Shown here: positions 9,496-17,479 of the stretch, in pieces
Layout of the letters: the number at the start of each line of letters is the position of its first letter
How positions within the stretch are numbered: position 1 is the stretch's first letter
Assembly (NCBI RefSeq): GCF_000720455.1
Contig: NZ_JOAK01000017.1
Location: 1-64,000 of the forward strand
Origin: Streptomyces virginiae
Lineage (GTDB): Bacteria; Actinomycetota; Actinomycetes; Streptomycetales; Streptomycetaceae
Length of the DNA: 64,000 nucleotides
Direction of reading: 5' to 3'
Made by a program: the position numbers and the translations under genes
Notes under the pieces: generated by a model
What the model was told of the DNA's origin: nothing
The model's database searches: none
The model's input: the letters and a program-made list of their open reading frames with translations, nothing else

Positions 9496-10551
9496 TCACA
9501 GGTCCAGGGCGAGGCGGTCCCCCTTCGCGCGCGAGACGCACAGCAGCATCGACTCCCCGCGCTCCTGGTCGGTGAGCAGGTCGTCGCGGTGGTCCACCTC
9601 GCCCGCGAGGACCCGGTGTTGGCAGGTCCCGCAGAAACCCTGCTCGCACGAGTACGGGGTGTCCGGCAGCTCCCTGCGCACCGCGGCGAGCGTGCTCTCC
9701 CCGGCGCCGACCTCGACGGCCCGTCCCGAGCGGCGCAGTTCGACCGTGAAGGCCCGCGCCGGACCGGGCGCGGCCGACGGTGCGAAGCGTTCCAGGTGCA
9801 CGGCCGCCGGATCGTGGGCGGCCTCCGTGACGGCCCGCATCAGGGGTTCCGGCCCGCAGCAGTAGACCAGGGTGCCGGGCGCCGCCCCGGCGAGCGGGGT
9901 CAGGTCCGGCAGGCCCACCTCGTCCTCGGGATGGACCGTGACCCGGTCCCCGTAGGCCGCGAGGTCGTCCAGGAAGGGCATCGAGTCGAGGGAGCGGCCC
10001 CCGTACAGGAGGGTCCAGTCGGCGCCCGCGGCGGTGGCCGCGCGGAGCATCGGCAGGATCGGGGTGATGCCGATGCCGCCCGCGACGAACGCGTACGACG
10101 GCGCCGGGAGCAGCTCGAAGCGGTTGCGCGGAGGGCGCAACTCCAGCTCCGCGCCCTCGACGAGCTGTGCGTGCGCCTCGCGGGAGCCGCCGCGGCCGTC
10201 CTCGACCAGCCGGATCGCGAGCCGGTAGCGGCCCTCGTCCGCCGGGTCGCCGCACAGCGAGTACTGGCGCACCAGTCCCGAGGGCAGGGTGACGTCCACG
10301 TGCGCGCCCGGCGTCCACGCGGGCAGCTCCGGGGATTCCAGGGTCAGTTCCAGAACGTCCTGCGCGGGCTGTGTACGGGAGACGATCAGCGCACGCAGTG
10401 CGCGGCGCGGGGAGTGGCCCGAGACCGGGACCTCCAGGGCCGGCAGCGGCCACAGCGGGGATCGCCCGATGCGGCGGTTCAGGGCCCGCCGCGCCGCCCA
10501 GGCCGCACCCGCGACCGCCGTGGCCGTCGTGACCGCGAGGGCGCGCCTCAT
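9496..10551 (-). CDS. Ferredoxin reductase with C-terminal 2Fe-2S domain
   Basis: A 351-residue electron-transfer protein. The N-terminus has a short hydrophobic helix (about 1-20). An FAD-binding barrel follows (RQYSLCGDP), then an NAD(P)-binding domain (FVAGGIGITPILPML; VYCCGPEPLM). A plant-type ferredoxin domain with C-x4-C-x2-C (CEQGFCGTC) plus a later Cys closes the protein. This is the architecture of oxygenase reductases that pass electrons from NAD(P)H to a metal centre. Its ATG overlaps the stop of the upstream gene as ATGA, so the two are translationally coupled and the EXXH protein is the likely partner. Confidence 0.9.
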   Translation of the reverse strand: MRRALAVTTATAVAGAAWAARRALNRRIGRSPLWPLPALEVPVSGHSPRRALRALIVSRTQPAQDVLELTLESPELPAWTPGAHVDVTLPSGLVRQYSLCGDPADEGRYRLAIRLVEDGRGGSREAHAQLVEGAELELRPPRNRFELLPAPSYAFVAGGIGITPILPMLRAATAAGADWTLLYGGRSLDSMPFLDDLAAYGDRVTVHPEDEVGLPDLTPLAGAAPGTLVYCCGPEPLMRAVTEAAHDPAAVHLERFAPSAAPGPARAFTVELRRSGRAVEVGAGESTLAAVRRELPDTPYSCEQGFCGTCQHRVLAGEVDHRDDLLTDQERGESMLLCVSRAKGDRLALDL

Positions 10552-11444
10552 GCCCGCACCCCGCCGTTCGCGCCGGGGGAGGAGGCGAGGTAGGCCACCG
10601 CCTGGGCGGTCGAGCCCTCCTGCGAGGGGTGGTACGTACGGGAGAGGTACTTCGGGATGGACCTCAGCATGGAGCCCGTCGACGGGAGTACGCCCTGCCG
10701 CCCGGCGAGGAAGAACTGCCCGAAGGAGGCCTTGCCGCCGACGAGGTGGGGGTCGTTCTCCATGAAGAAGCGCACCCCGCGCTGCCAGAGGAAGACCAGC
10801 GCCGAGAAGGCGGTCGCCCAGGTCCGGGCCCGGCGCCGGTAGCCGCCGTCGAGGTGCATGAAGAGGTCGAAGGCCACCGAGCGGTGCTCGACCTCCTCCG
10901 CGCCGTGCCAGCGCAGCAGGTCCAGCATGGTGGGGTCGGCGCCCCGCCGGTCGAGGGCGTCGGCGTTGAGTACCCAGTCGCCCAGGAACGCCGTGTAGTG
11001 CTCGATCGCCGCGATCATCGCGACCCGCTCCATCAGCCACCAGTGCCGGGCCCGGCCCGGCGGCAGGGTCCGGTCCCCGAGCAGCTTCTCGAACAGCCAG
11101 TCCACCTGGGCGGTGTAGGGCGTCGGGTCGAGCCCCAGCCGCTTCAGGTGCGGGAGGACGTCGTCGTGGGCGGCGGCGTGCATGGCCTCCTGGCCGATGA
11201 AGCCGACGACGTCCTCCCGCAGCCGCTCGTCCTCGATGTAGGGGAGCGCCTGCTTGTAGACGTGCACGAACCACCGCTCGCCGGCGGGCAGCAGCAGGTG
11301 CAGCACGTTGATCATGTGCCCGGCGAAGGGTTCGCCGGGCAGCCAGTGCAGCGGGGTGTCCTCCCAGCCGAAGGACACGTTCCGGGGCCTGAGGTCCACG
11401 TGTTCCGACGCCACGGGGGCGGGCGCGAGCGGCGTATTAGACAT
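10548..11444 (-). CDS. Metal-dependent hydrolase-like protein, possible di-iron oxygenase
   Basis: A 298-residue soluble helical protein of the family annotated as predicted metal-dependent hydrolase (PF10118 type). Two EXXH motifs are visible, E86-AM-H89 and E184-VE-H187, with E148/H149 and E57 as further possible ligands. This pattern is that of ferritin-like carboxylate-bridged di-iron enzymes. The downstream gene, coupled by ATGA, is a 2Fe-2S reductase, which supports an oxygen-activating role rather than hydrolysis. That reading is inference. The ATG at 11444 opens MSNTPLAP. The substrate is unknown. Confidence 0.8.
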   Translation of the reverse strand: MSNTPLAPAPVASEHVDLRPRNVSFGWEDTPLHWLPGEPFAGHMINVLHLLLPAGERWFVHVYKQALPYIEDERLREDVVGFIGQEAMHAAAHDDVLPHLKRLGLDPTPYTAQVDWLFEKLLGDRTLPPGRARHWWLMERVAMIAAIEHYTAFLGDWVLNADALDRRGADPTMLDLLRWHGAEEVEHRSVAFDLFMHLDGGYRRRARTWATAFSALVFLWQRGVRFFMENDPHLVGGKASFGQFFLAGRQGVLPSTGSMLRSIPKYLSRTYHPSQEGSTAQAVAYLASSPGANGGVRA

Positions 11445-11539
11445 GGCGTCAATGTACTGATGGGTACAGGGGGTGAGAAGACCCCTGCGCCGACTTCTCG
11501 CGCCCGCCGCGGTCCGGTCCGGCGGGTGGACCCGTCCGG

Positions 11540-12958
11540 CTACCGCCCGGTGCTGCCGCTCGCGAGTGCCCACTCGCGGTTCAGGGCGCCCAGCGGGATC
11601 CTGCGCTCGAAGGCGGGCGTGCCGAACAGGGAGAGCTGCAGCTGGAGCTGGCCGCTCAGGTCGAACCCGCCGTACAGCGCCCAGGCCCCGCTGACGGAGG
11701 CCTTGCCGTCGCTGGACGCGGTCGCCTTCACGTCGGCCTCGCCGCGCAGGTACGGGGCGAAGTCGCCGGTGACGCCGACGGCACCGTAGAGGCCGACGGA
11801 CGCCTCGGCGCCGAGCGCGCCCTTGACCTTCCCGGCGGCGGTGACGGTCGCCTGGACCGGCGTGCTCTTCACGTTCGAGGAGCTGACCGGGGTCCAGCCC
11901 TTGCCGAAGGCGTAGCTGCCGCCGACCTTGAAGTCGCCCTTGACGTCCTGCTGGACGTCGAGGGTGACCTTGCCGTCGGCCTCCACCTGGATGTAGCAGG
12001 TCAGGCCGAGGTTGACGACGACCGGCACCGGGCCGACCTGGATGACCGGGGAGCTGTGCAGCTTGGCGAAGGGGATCCGCTTGGGTGCCCCGGTGCTCGC
12101 GGCGGCGCGGCCCTGGAGCTTCCACTGCGAGGACCAGTCGCCGCTCATCCCGAGGAACGCGCCGCGCGGGCCGGAGCCGCCGCCCTGGGTGCCGTCGTAC
12201 TGGAACTCGACCTGCGGGGCGAGCTGGACGAAGCCGGAGACGGAGGCGCCGGCCGAGGCGGGCGCGTCCGGGGCGGTGTCGACGGAGGCGTTCACGTCGA
12301 GCCGGAGGTTCCCGAGCGGAAGCTTGGCGCCCTCGGGACCGAACTTCAGGCCGTCGCCCTTGGCCCAGGAGAAGGTGACGCCCTTCATCAGGGGCTCGAC
12401 GACGACCGACGACGGGTCGACGGGGACCTTGCCGTCGGCCTTGTCGTCGTTGAGGACGGCGGCCAGTGTCGTCGAGGCGGTCTTGACCTCGGTGCCGCGG
12501 TCGGTCTTGCCGACGACCTCGGTCACCTTGGCGAGCAGGCCGTTCGGGGCGCCGGGCGCCGGGGCGCTGGCGATGACGTCGCCCGCCGCGACGGGCTTGT
12601 CGGCCTCGGGTGACTTGTCCTTCGAGGGTGCTTCGGAGGGCCCCTTCGGCGGGGCCTTGGCTATGACGGCCCGTCCGGTGGCCGCGTCGTACGAGGCGAC
12701 CTTCAGCGTGGACTTCTCCGTCCGGCCCTTGGGGCCGCCGCGGGCGACGGCCGCGGGGGTGGGCTCGCCCTGGGGCGCGGCGGCCACGTCCAGCTGCTGC
12801 GACGTGCCGTCGGCGGACGGGGTGAGGGGGGCGGGCGCGGCCGGTTCGGCGGCGCCGGTGTGGGATGTCGAGGCGCAGCCGGTGGCGGTGAGCGCGAGGG
12901 CGGTCAGACCGGGGAGGAGGAGGCTGCGGGCAAGCGTGCGCACGTGGTGGACCTTCAA
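11540..12958 (-). CDS. Probable lipoprotein of unknown function
   Basis: A 472-residue exported protein. The signal sequence ends in a lipobox-like ALTATGC at about residues 22-28, so lipid anchoring on the outer face of the membrane is likely. After a Pro/Ala/Lys-rich stretch (about 40-130) comes a beta-rich domain with repeated short strands (residues about 190-460; KVTLDVQQDVKGDFKVGGSYAFG). I do not recognise a characterised family. It stands alone between operons, about 95 bases downstream of the start of the EXXH-protein operon and oriented the same way. Confidence 0.75.
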   Translation of the reverse strand: MKVHHVRTLARSLLLPGLTALALTATGCASTSHTGAAEPAAPAPLTPSADGTSQQLDVAAAPQGEPTPAAVARGGPKGRTEKSTLKVASYDAATGRAVIAKAPPKGPSEAPSKDKSPEADKPVAAGDVIASAPAPGAPNGLLAKVTEVVGKTDRGTEVKTASTTLAAVLNDDKADGKVPVDPSSVVVEPLMKGVTFSWAKGDGLKFGPEGAKLPLGNLRLDVNASVDTAPDAPASAGASVSGFVQLAPQVEFQYDGTQGGGSGPRGAFLGMSGDWSSQWKLQGRAAASTGAPKRIPFAKLHSSPVIQVGPVPVVVNLGLTCYIQVEADGKVTLDVQQDVKGDFKVGGSYAFGKGWTPVSSSNVKSTPVQATVTAAGKVKGALGAEASVGLYGAVGVTGDFAPYLRGEADVKATASSDGKASVSGAWALYGGFDLSGQLQLQLSLFGTPAFERRIPLGALNREWALASGSTGR

Positions 12959-13117
12959 AAGGGGCAGGGATGTGGGGGATTACCGAGCGGTAACCGGAAT
13001 CCGATCATGCCATGTGTGCGCAGTGGCCGTCATGCCCGGATCCCGCCAACTCCCTTCAGCCGCTTGGTCGTTGAATCTTCACACGACTTCGCGGCTGTTC
13101 CGCCCCGGCCCCGGCCG

Positions 13118-15058
13118 TCAGCGCAGCACGCCCGCCTTCGTCCCGTCCGTGAGCTTCCCCGACAGGTCGACCTGAGCACCCGCAGGCGCCTTGACCGCCA
13201 GCCGGTTGCCGTTCGCCGAACCGTTCACCCCGCCGCCCGACACCGACAGCGAGGCGAACTGCGCGCTGCCCGCCGCCAGGACGTACCACTGGCCCGCCCG
13301 CGACTTCCACAGCACGCCCGCCAGCACCCGCGGCTCCCGGGGCCCGCAGGCGGCGGCCCCTTCCGCGGCCGCCGCCTGCGCCGCCGCGGCCGAGCCAGGC
13401 GCCAGGAACTGGGCCTGCACGCGGTCCGCCGCGCCCTGCCAGGTCTCGGCCCGCGTACAGAGCCAGGTCGCCGTCCCGTCGCCCTCCGGCAGCGGCTGCT
13501 TCGCGTACGTCCAGGCGTTGACCGTACGGACCCCGTGCGAGCGGACCGACGGCAGCAGGCAGGCGATCCTCGACCAGTCCGCGAGCTCCGCGGCCTCCGT
13601 CACGTTCCGCTCGGCCCCCGGCGCCCCCGAGGTGAGCCGGGCCGGGGTCAGCTCGCCCAGGTCGGTGATCAGCCGGGTGGCTCCGTCCCCGGTCAGCGAC
13701 AGGGCGTTCCAGCTCGTGCAGTCGCCCGTCGGCGCCGGACCCGGCACCGGCGGGGTCACGCCGTCCTGGGTCGGCTTCAGCGCCGTCGCCGGGCCGCCGG
13801 GCTTGAGCAGGTCCCGCAGGGCCGCCCCCGTCACCCAGGGCGCGGTCAGATAGCGGACGTTGCCGTCGACCCGGCTCACGACCAGCGCGGTCGCGGTGTC
13901 CGCGGAGGCGCCGTCGGTCCGGGCGAAGTCCAGGGCCGCGCCCGCCGATCCGGAGCGCGGTTCGGCGTAGCGGACCACGCGCAGACCGTCGTACAGCAGG
14001 ACCACCACGGCCTGGTCGACGGCACCCGCGAACAGCAGCTGCGCCGGCCCCATCGGCGGCCCGGACGGGGTCCCCGGGGTGGCCGAGACGACCACGGACG
14101 TGCCGGGCCGCGCCCAGACGGCCAGCGCCCGGCGCAGCAGCGCGGTGTCGTCCGCGCGGTCCCCGCGGGCCGGCCAGGTCGAGAAGTCCGTACGGGAGGA
14201 CGTGTGCCAGAGCGCGGGCGCGGCCCGGACCAGCTTCGCCGGATCCAGGGCCAGTTCGGCCGCGGCGTTGCGCGCGTACGGCGGAGCGGCGGCCCCGTCC
14301 GCGCCCCAGCCCCCGCCGGGCAGCGCGAGCAGCGCCCCGCACACGGCGAGGGCGGCCGCGGCGGCCAGCGCGGCCCGCGTCAGGCGGCGGCGCCGCAGTA
14401 GGTCGGTGGGCCGGGCCTGGAGCACGCACGGGTCGAACTCGGGGGAGGCGAACAGCGCGTCGTTCGCCGGATCCCCGGACTCCCGGACCGCCGCGGCCGG
14501 GTCCGGGACACCGGCCTCGTCGAGCACCCGGAGCACCTCCGGCTCGGACAGCCGCTCCAGGGCCCGCAGCACGCAGGCGGCCCGGCCGGGGCCGTCGAGG
14601 GTGGCCAGCCACTGGTCGAGGGCGAGTTCCTCGGCCCCGCCCGAGCGGGGGAACAGCCGCAGGCCCCACACCTGGGGCAGCGCCGGGGGGAGCTGCGCAC
14701 GCCGGGGCAGCGCCCGGAACGTCAGCGGGAGCCCCGCCTCCAGGGCGGCGCGGAGCACCCGCAGCCGGACGTACGCGTACCCGGAGTCCTCGGGCCCGCC
14801 CCGCTGCCCCGGGACCCCGCCCTGTACGGCCGCGGCGCCTGCCGCCGCGTCCCGCCGCCCGCGCGGCAGTGCCCGCTGGACCAGGGAGTGCGCGGTGAGC
14901 ACCCGCCGGTTGCGGCCGAGGGTGGGGGGCAGTACCAGATAGGCGAGCCGCACCAGCCGCGGGTAGTGCTCGACGATGGCGGCCTCGGCCTGCTCGACGT
15001 CCGGCGGCACGGGAGCCACGGGGGGCAGGGGGCGGGTGGCGGTATCCGGCGCAGTCAC
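13118..15058 (-). CDS. Sigma-like N-terminus fused to transmembrane and extracellular domain
   Basis: A 646-residue protein with a GTG start. Residues about 25-65 (EHYPRLVRLAYLVLPPTLG) resemble ECF sigma region 2, and residues about 150-190 (LDGPGRAACVLRALERLSE) resemble region 4. RRRRLTRAALAAAAALAVCGALLAL (about 225-250) is one membrane helix. The remaining 390 residues would lie outside and contain several cysteines but no known catalytic motif. The sigma resemblance is weak and could be a shared helical pattern. It lies 57 bases downstream of the tyrosine phosphatase gene. Function unknown. Confidence 0.75.
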   Translation of the reverse strand: MTAPDTATRPLPPVAPVPPDVEQAEAAIVEHYPRLVRLAYLVLPPTLGRNRRVLTAHSLVQRALPRGRRDAAAGAAAVQGGVPGQRGGPEDSGYAYVRLRVLRAALEAGLPLTFRALPRRAQLPPALPQVWGLRLFPRSGGAEELALDQWLATLDGPGRAACVLRALERLSEPEVLRVLDEAGVPDPAAAVRESGDPANDALFASPEFDPCVLQARPTDLLRRRRLTRAALAAAAALAVCGALLALPGGGWGADGAAAPPYARNAAAELALDPAKLVRAAPALWHTSSRTDFSTWPARGDRADDTALLRRALAVWARPGTSVVVSATPGTPSGPPMGPAQLLFAGAVDQAVVVLLYDGLRVVRYAEPRSGSAGAALDFARTDGASADTATALVVSRVDGNVRYLTAPWVTGAALRDLLKPGGPATALKPTQDGVTPPVPGPAPTGDCTSWNALSLTGDGATRLITDLGELTPARLTSGAPGAERNVTEAAELADWSRIACLLPSVRSHGVRTVNAWTYAKQPLPEGDGTATWLCTRAETWQGAADRVQAQFLAPGSAAAAQAAAAEGAAACGPREPRVLAGVLWKSRAGQWYVLAAGSAQFASLSVSGGGVNGSANGNRLAVKAPAGAQVDLSGKLTDGTKAGVLR

Positions 15059-15098
15059 GTTCAGCAGAACGAGCGAATCGTCGGATGGTCACCCCCCT

Positions 15099-15115
15099 GC
15101 CCGCCTGCGGCGGGC
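15099..15115 (-). terminator. Short hairpin directly after the phosphatase stop
   Basis: GCCCGCC at 15099-15105 pairs with GGCGGGC at 15109-15115 around a three-base loop. It abuts the stop codon of the phosphatase gene. The stem is short, so it may be only a pause or weak terminator before the next minus-strand gene. Confidence 0.35.
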
Positions 15116-15913
15116 TCAGCCCACCAGGCGGGCCCGGAGCGCCTCGACCGTCTCGTCCGGGACACCGAGTCCCTCGCGCACGTACTTCTCCATGGAGCCG
15201 TAGCGCGTCTCGACCTCGTCGAGGGCGGCCTCCAGGTAGGAGGGGAAGACCCCGATCAGCGCGAGCGCGATGTCCGGGTCGCCGCCGGCCGCGGTGAAGC
15301 CCTCGATCATCGGGGCGAAGGCCTGCTTGACCGCCGGGTTCACGGAGAGGTACTCGGCCATCAGGGTGTCGTCGTCCGCGCCGAGCAGCGCCAGGATGAC
15401 GGTCGCGCCCCAGCCGGTGCGGTCCTTGCCGGCCGTGCAGTGGAAGAGCAGCGGGCCCGCCTGCGGGTCGGCGGCCTCGGTGAGCAGCATGCGGTAGGCG
15501 GCCTGCGCCGAGCCGGAGTGCACGAAGGACCGGTAGGTGTCGGCGAAGAGGGCCTGCGCCTTGCCGCCGCCCAGGTGCTCCTCGGCCACCACCGGGTCGG
15601 AGAGCAGGTCCTTGAGCTGCGCGGCGGCGGGCTTCTTGCCGGCGGCCCGCAGCTTGTCCGCGAGGACGTCGCCGACGAGGAGCCGGGCCCCGGCCGGTAT
15701 GCGGTCGGGGTGGTCGGCGCGCTCCGCGTCGGTGCGGAAGTCGATGACCGTACGCACGCCCAGCGCCGCCACCACCGGGTCGGCGTCGAGGTCGAGCCGG
15801 TCGAGCTGGCCGGAGCGCAGGACCAGGCCGGGGCGGACGGTGCGGCCGCCGGAGAGCGGGGTGCCGCCGAGGTCGCGGAGGTTGGCGACGGTGGTGGACG
15901 GGGTGGCGGTCAT
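15116..15913 (-). CDS. Tyrosine phosphatase family protein
   Basis: A 265-residue cytoplasmic phosphatase. The signature HCTAGKDRTG gives the nucleophile C159 and R165 of the CX5R loop. The N-terminal NLRDLGG and the FRTDAERADHPD segment match the Y_phosphatase3 group, which includes dual-specificity and phosphoinositide phosphatases of actinobacteria. The ATG at 15913 begins MTATPSTTVANLRDLGG. Its target is unknown. A short hairpin follows the stop. Confidence 0.9.
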   Translation of the reverse strand: MTATPSTTVANLRDLGGTPLSGGRTVRPGLVLRSGQLDRLDLDADPVVAALGVRTVIDFRTDAERADHPDRIPAGARLLVGDVLADKLRAAGKKPAAAQLKDLLSDPVVAEEHLGGGKAQALFADTYRSFVHSGSAQAAYRMLLTEAADPQAGPLLFHCTAGKDRTGWGATVILALLGADDDTLMAEYLSVNPAVKQAFAPMIEGFTAAGGDPDIALALIGVFPSYLEAALDEVETRYGSMEKYVREGLGVPDETVEALRARLVG

Positions 15914-16036
15914 CGTGGCGGCTCCAGCGGTGTTCGAGTTACTCGTGTCATGCGGTGATGCGGTGACGCGGTCGTGGTCGTGCGGTCGTGGTCGTGCGGT
16001 TTGTGTGCGTGGTGTGCGGCGCGGCGGTGTGTCGAT

Positions 16037-16624
16037 TCAGGCTATTTTCTGATGTTTCGTACCGGGGAGGCAATCGAGGGCCAGTGAGACCCCCATGCCG
16101 ATCCCGAGCGCCGCGAGGTGCCCCGCGTCGGTGAAGGTCCGGCCCCGCTTGAGGACCGGCGCCGCCGCGAGCGCCAGCAATCCGGCCCGGGCGGCCGTGC
16201 GGACGGCCCCGCGGGGCAGGGCGGAGGTCAGCGCGCCGAGGACGGCGTTGAACCCGTAGCTCGTCCCCACGTCCAGGGCGCGCCGGGTCGCGGAATCGGC
16301 GCGCCCGCGCAGCGCCCCGTACACGAGGAGGGTCGCCGCGGCGTGCCCGAAGAGGAACACCGCGGCCGTCCACCAGGCCCCGTACGCGTATTCGGCGTAG
16401 CCGAGCACCGCGACCAGCAGCAGCGCGTACGGCAGGGGCATCGGTTCTTCGACGACGAGAGCGCTGCTCAGCAGCGTCTCCCAGCGCCCGGCGGCGAGAT
16501 TGTCGACGTTCGTCGAGCAGTCCCGGAGCAGCCGCTCCCGATCGGCCGGTCCGGTGCGCTCCAGGGCGTACGCCCCGAGCTGGACTCCGCCGGCGTACAC
16601 CGCGCCCCATGGAATTGGATTCAC
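16037..16624 (-). CDS. Rhomboid-like membrane protein
   Basis: About 195 residues with five or six membrane segments. GTSYGFNAVLG places a Ser inside a helix, and TDAGHLAALGIGM places a His in the last helix. These are the positions of the Ser-His dyad in rhomboid proteases, and related actinobacterial proteins are annotated rhomboid-like. The normal GxSG is changed, so activity is uncertain. A GTG at 16624 is preferred (VNPIPWGAVYAGG); no better start lies nearby. A second protein of this type is encoded at 61295-61996. Confidence 0.7.
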   Translation of the reverse strand: MNPIPWGAVYAGGVQLGAYALERTGPADRERLLRDCSTNVDNLAAGRWETLLSSALVVEEPMPLPYALLLVAVLGYAEYAYGAWWTAAVFLFGHAAATLLVYGALRGRADSATRRALDVGTSYGFNAVLGALTSALPRGAVRTAARAGLLALAAAPVLKRGRTFTDAGHLAALGIGMGVSLALDCLPGTKHQKIA

Positions 16625-16687
16625 ATGCTCATGATCGGATAAGCCTCTGGCGGAAGCCAAGGGGCGTCGTGCGAACATGTCCCGGCC

Positions 16688-17392
16688 ATGTTCGAATCCT
16701 TCGCGCCATTGCGTGCCACCCGAGCCGCCATGTTCGCGGCGGTGTGCGTCGCCCTGGGCGCGGTGGGGCATTCGTACATGTCCGGCACTGACATCCCCTT
16801 CTTCGGCCTTCTGGGTGCTTTCGCGGTGACCCTCGGCCTCGCCTGGCTCGCCGCCGGACGACGGCGGGGACCCGTGGGGATCACCCTGGCGGTACTCGCC
16901 GTACAGGGCGTGCTGCACCTCCTCTTCTCCGGCAGCCAGGCGGCGAAGAACGCCACCGGGCCCGCCGCGATGCAGCAGCACCACCACGTGCCCGCGGCCG
17001 ACGCGGGCCTGACCGCCGCCGAGGCCCCCGGTGTCGCCGACATGGCCGGTATGGCCGGCCACGGCGGCCTCGGCATGATCGCCGCGCACGTGCTGGCCGG
17101 GCTGCTCTGCGCCGCCTGGCTCGCGCGGGGCGAGGCCGCGGTCTTCCGGCTGGCACGGGTCCTGGGCGCCGCAGCCCTGCACGCCGCCCGGCCGCTGGCC
17201 CGCGCGCTCGACCTGGTGCGGGCCCGGGCGGCGGCGGTACCGGCCCCGCCCGCTTTCCGCGCCCGGCACCCCCGTCGGCGGGCGCGCCGGCTGCGCGGAG
17301 CGGTCCACGCCCACGCCGTGGTGCGCCGCGGGCCGCCCCGGGGCGGCAGCGCACACCGTTTCACGGCCCCCGGCCGTCCTGCCCGCGCCTGA
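16688..17392 (+). CDS. Membrane protein with His/Met-rich segment
   Basis: A 234-residue protein with about four membrane helices (residues 12-35, 40-57, 63-80, 128-145). Between helices 3 and 4 is a loop containing QQHHH and MAGMAGHGG, which could bind a metal such as copper. The C-terminal 75 residues are strongly basic. It lies 87 bases before the PepSY gene on the same strand. Streptomyces often place such small His/Met-rich membrane proteins beside copper or heme functions, but no family was identified. Confidence 0.7.
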   Translation: MFESFAPLRATRAAMFAAVCVALGAVGHSYMSGTDIPFFGLLGAFAVTLGLAWLAAGRRRGPVGITLAVLAVQGVLHLLFSGSQAAKNATGPAAMQQHHHVPAADAGLTAAEAPGVADMAGMAGHGGLGMIAAHVLAGLLCAAWLARGEAAVFRLARVLGAAALHAARPLARALDLVRARAAAVPAPPAFRARHPRRRARRLRGAVHAHAVVRRGPPRGGSAHRFTAPGRPARA

Positions 17393-17479
17393 TCCGGCGC
17401 ACCTCCACGGCGCAACCGTGCGAGGGAGGCGAGGTCCGGGGCCGCAGTCCCCATGCCTTCGCCAACCCCGAGGACCGAC

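Noticed and set aside
16685..16705. GTTCGAATCC, resembling a tRNA T-loop
   Set aside because: It lies in the first codons of the membrane protein gene. No acceptor stem, anticodon arm or D arm can be folded around it.
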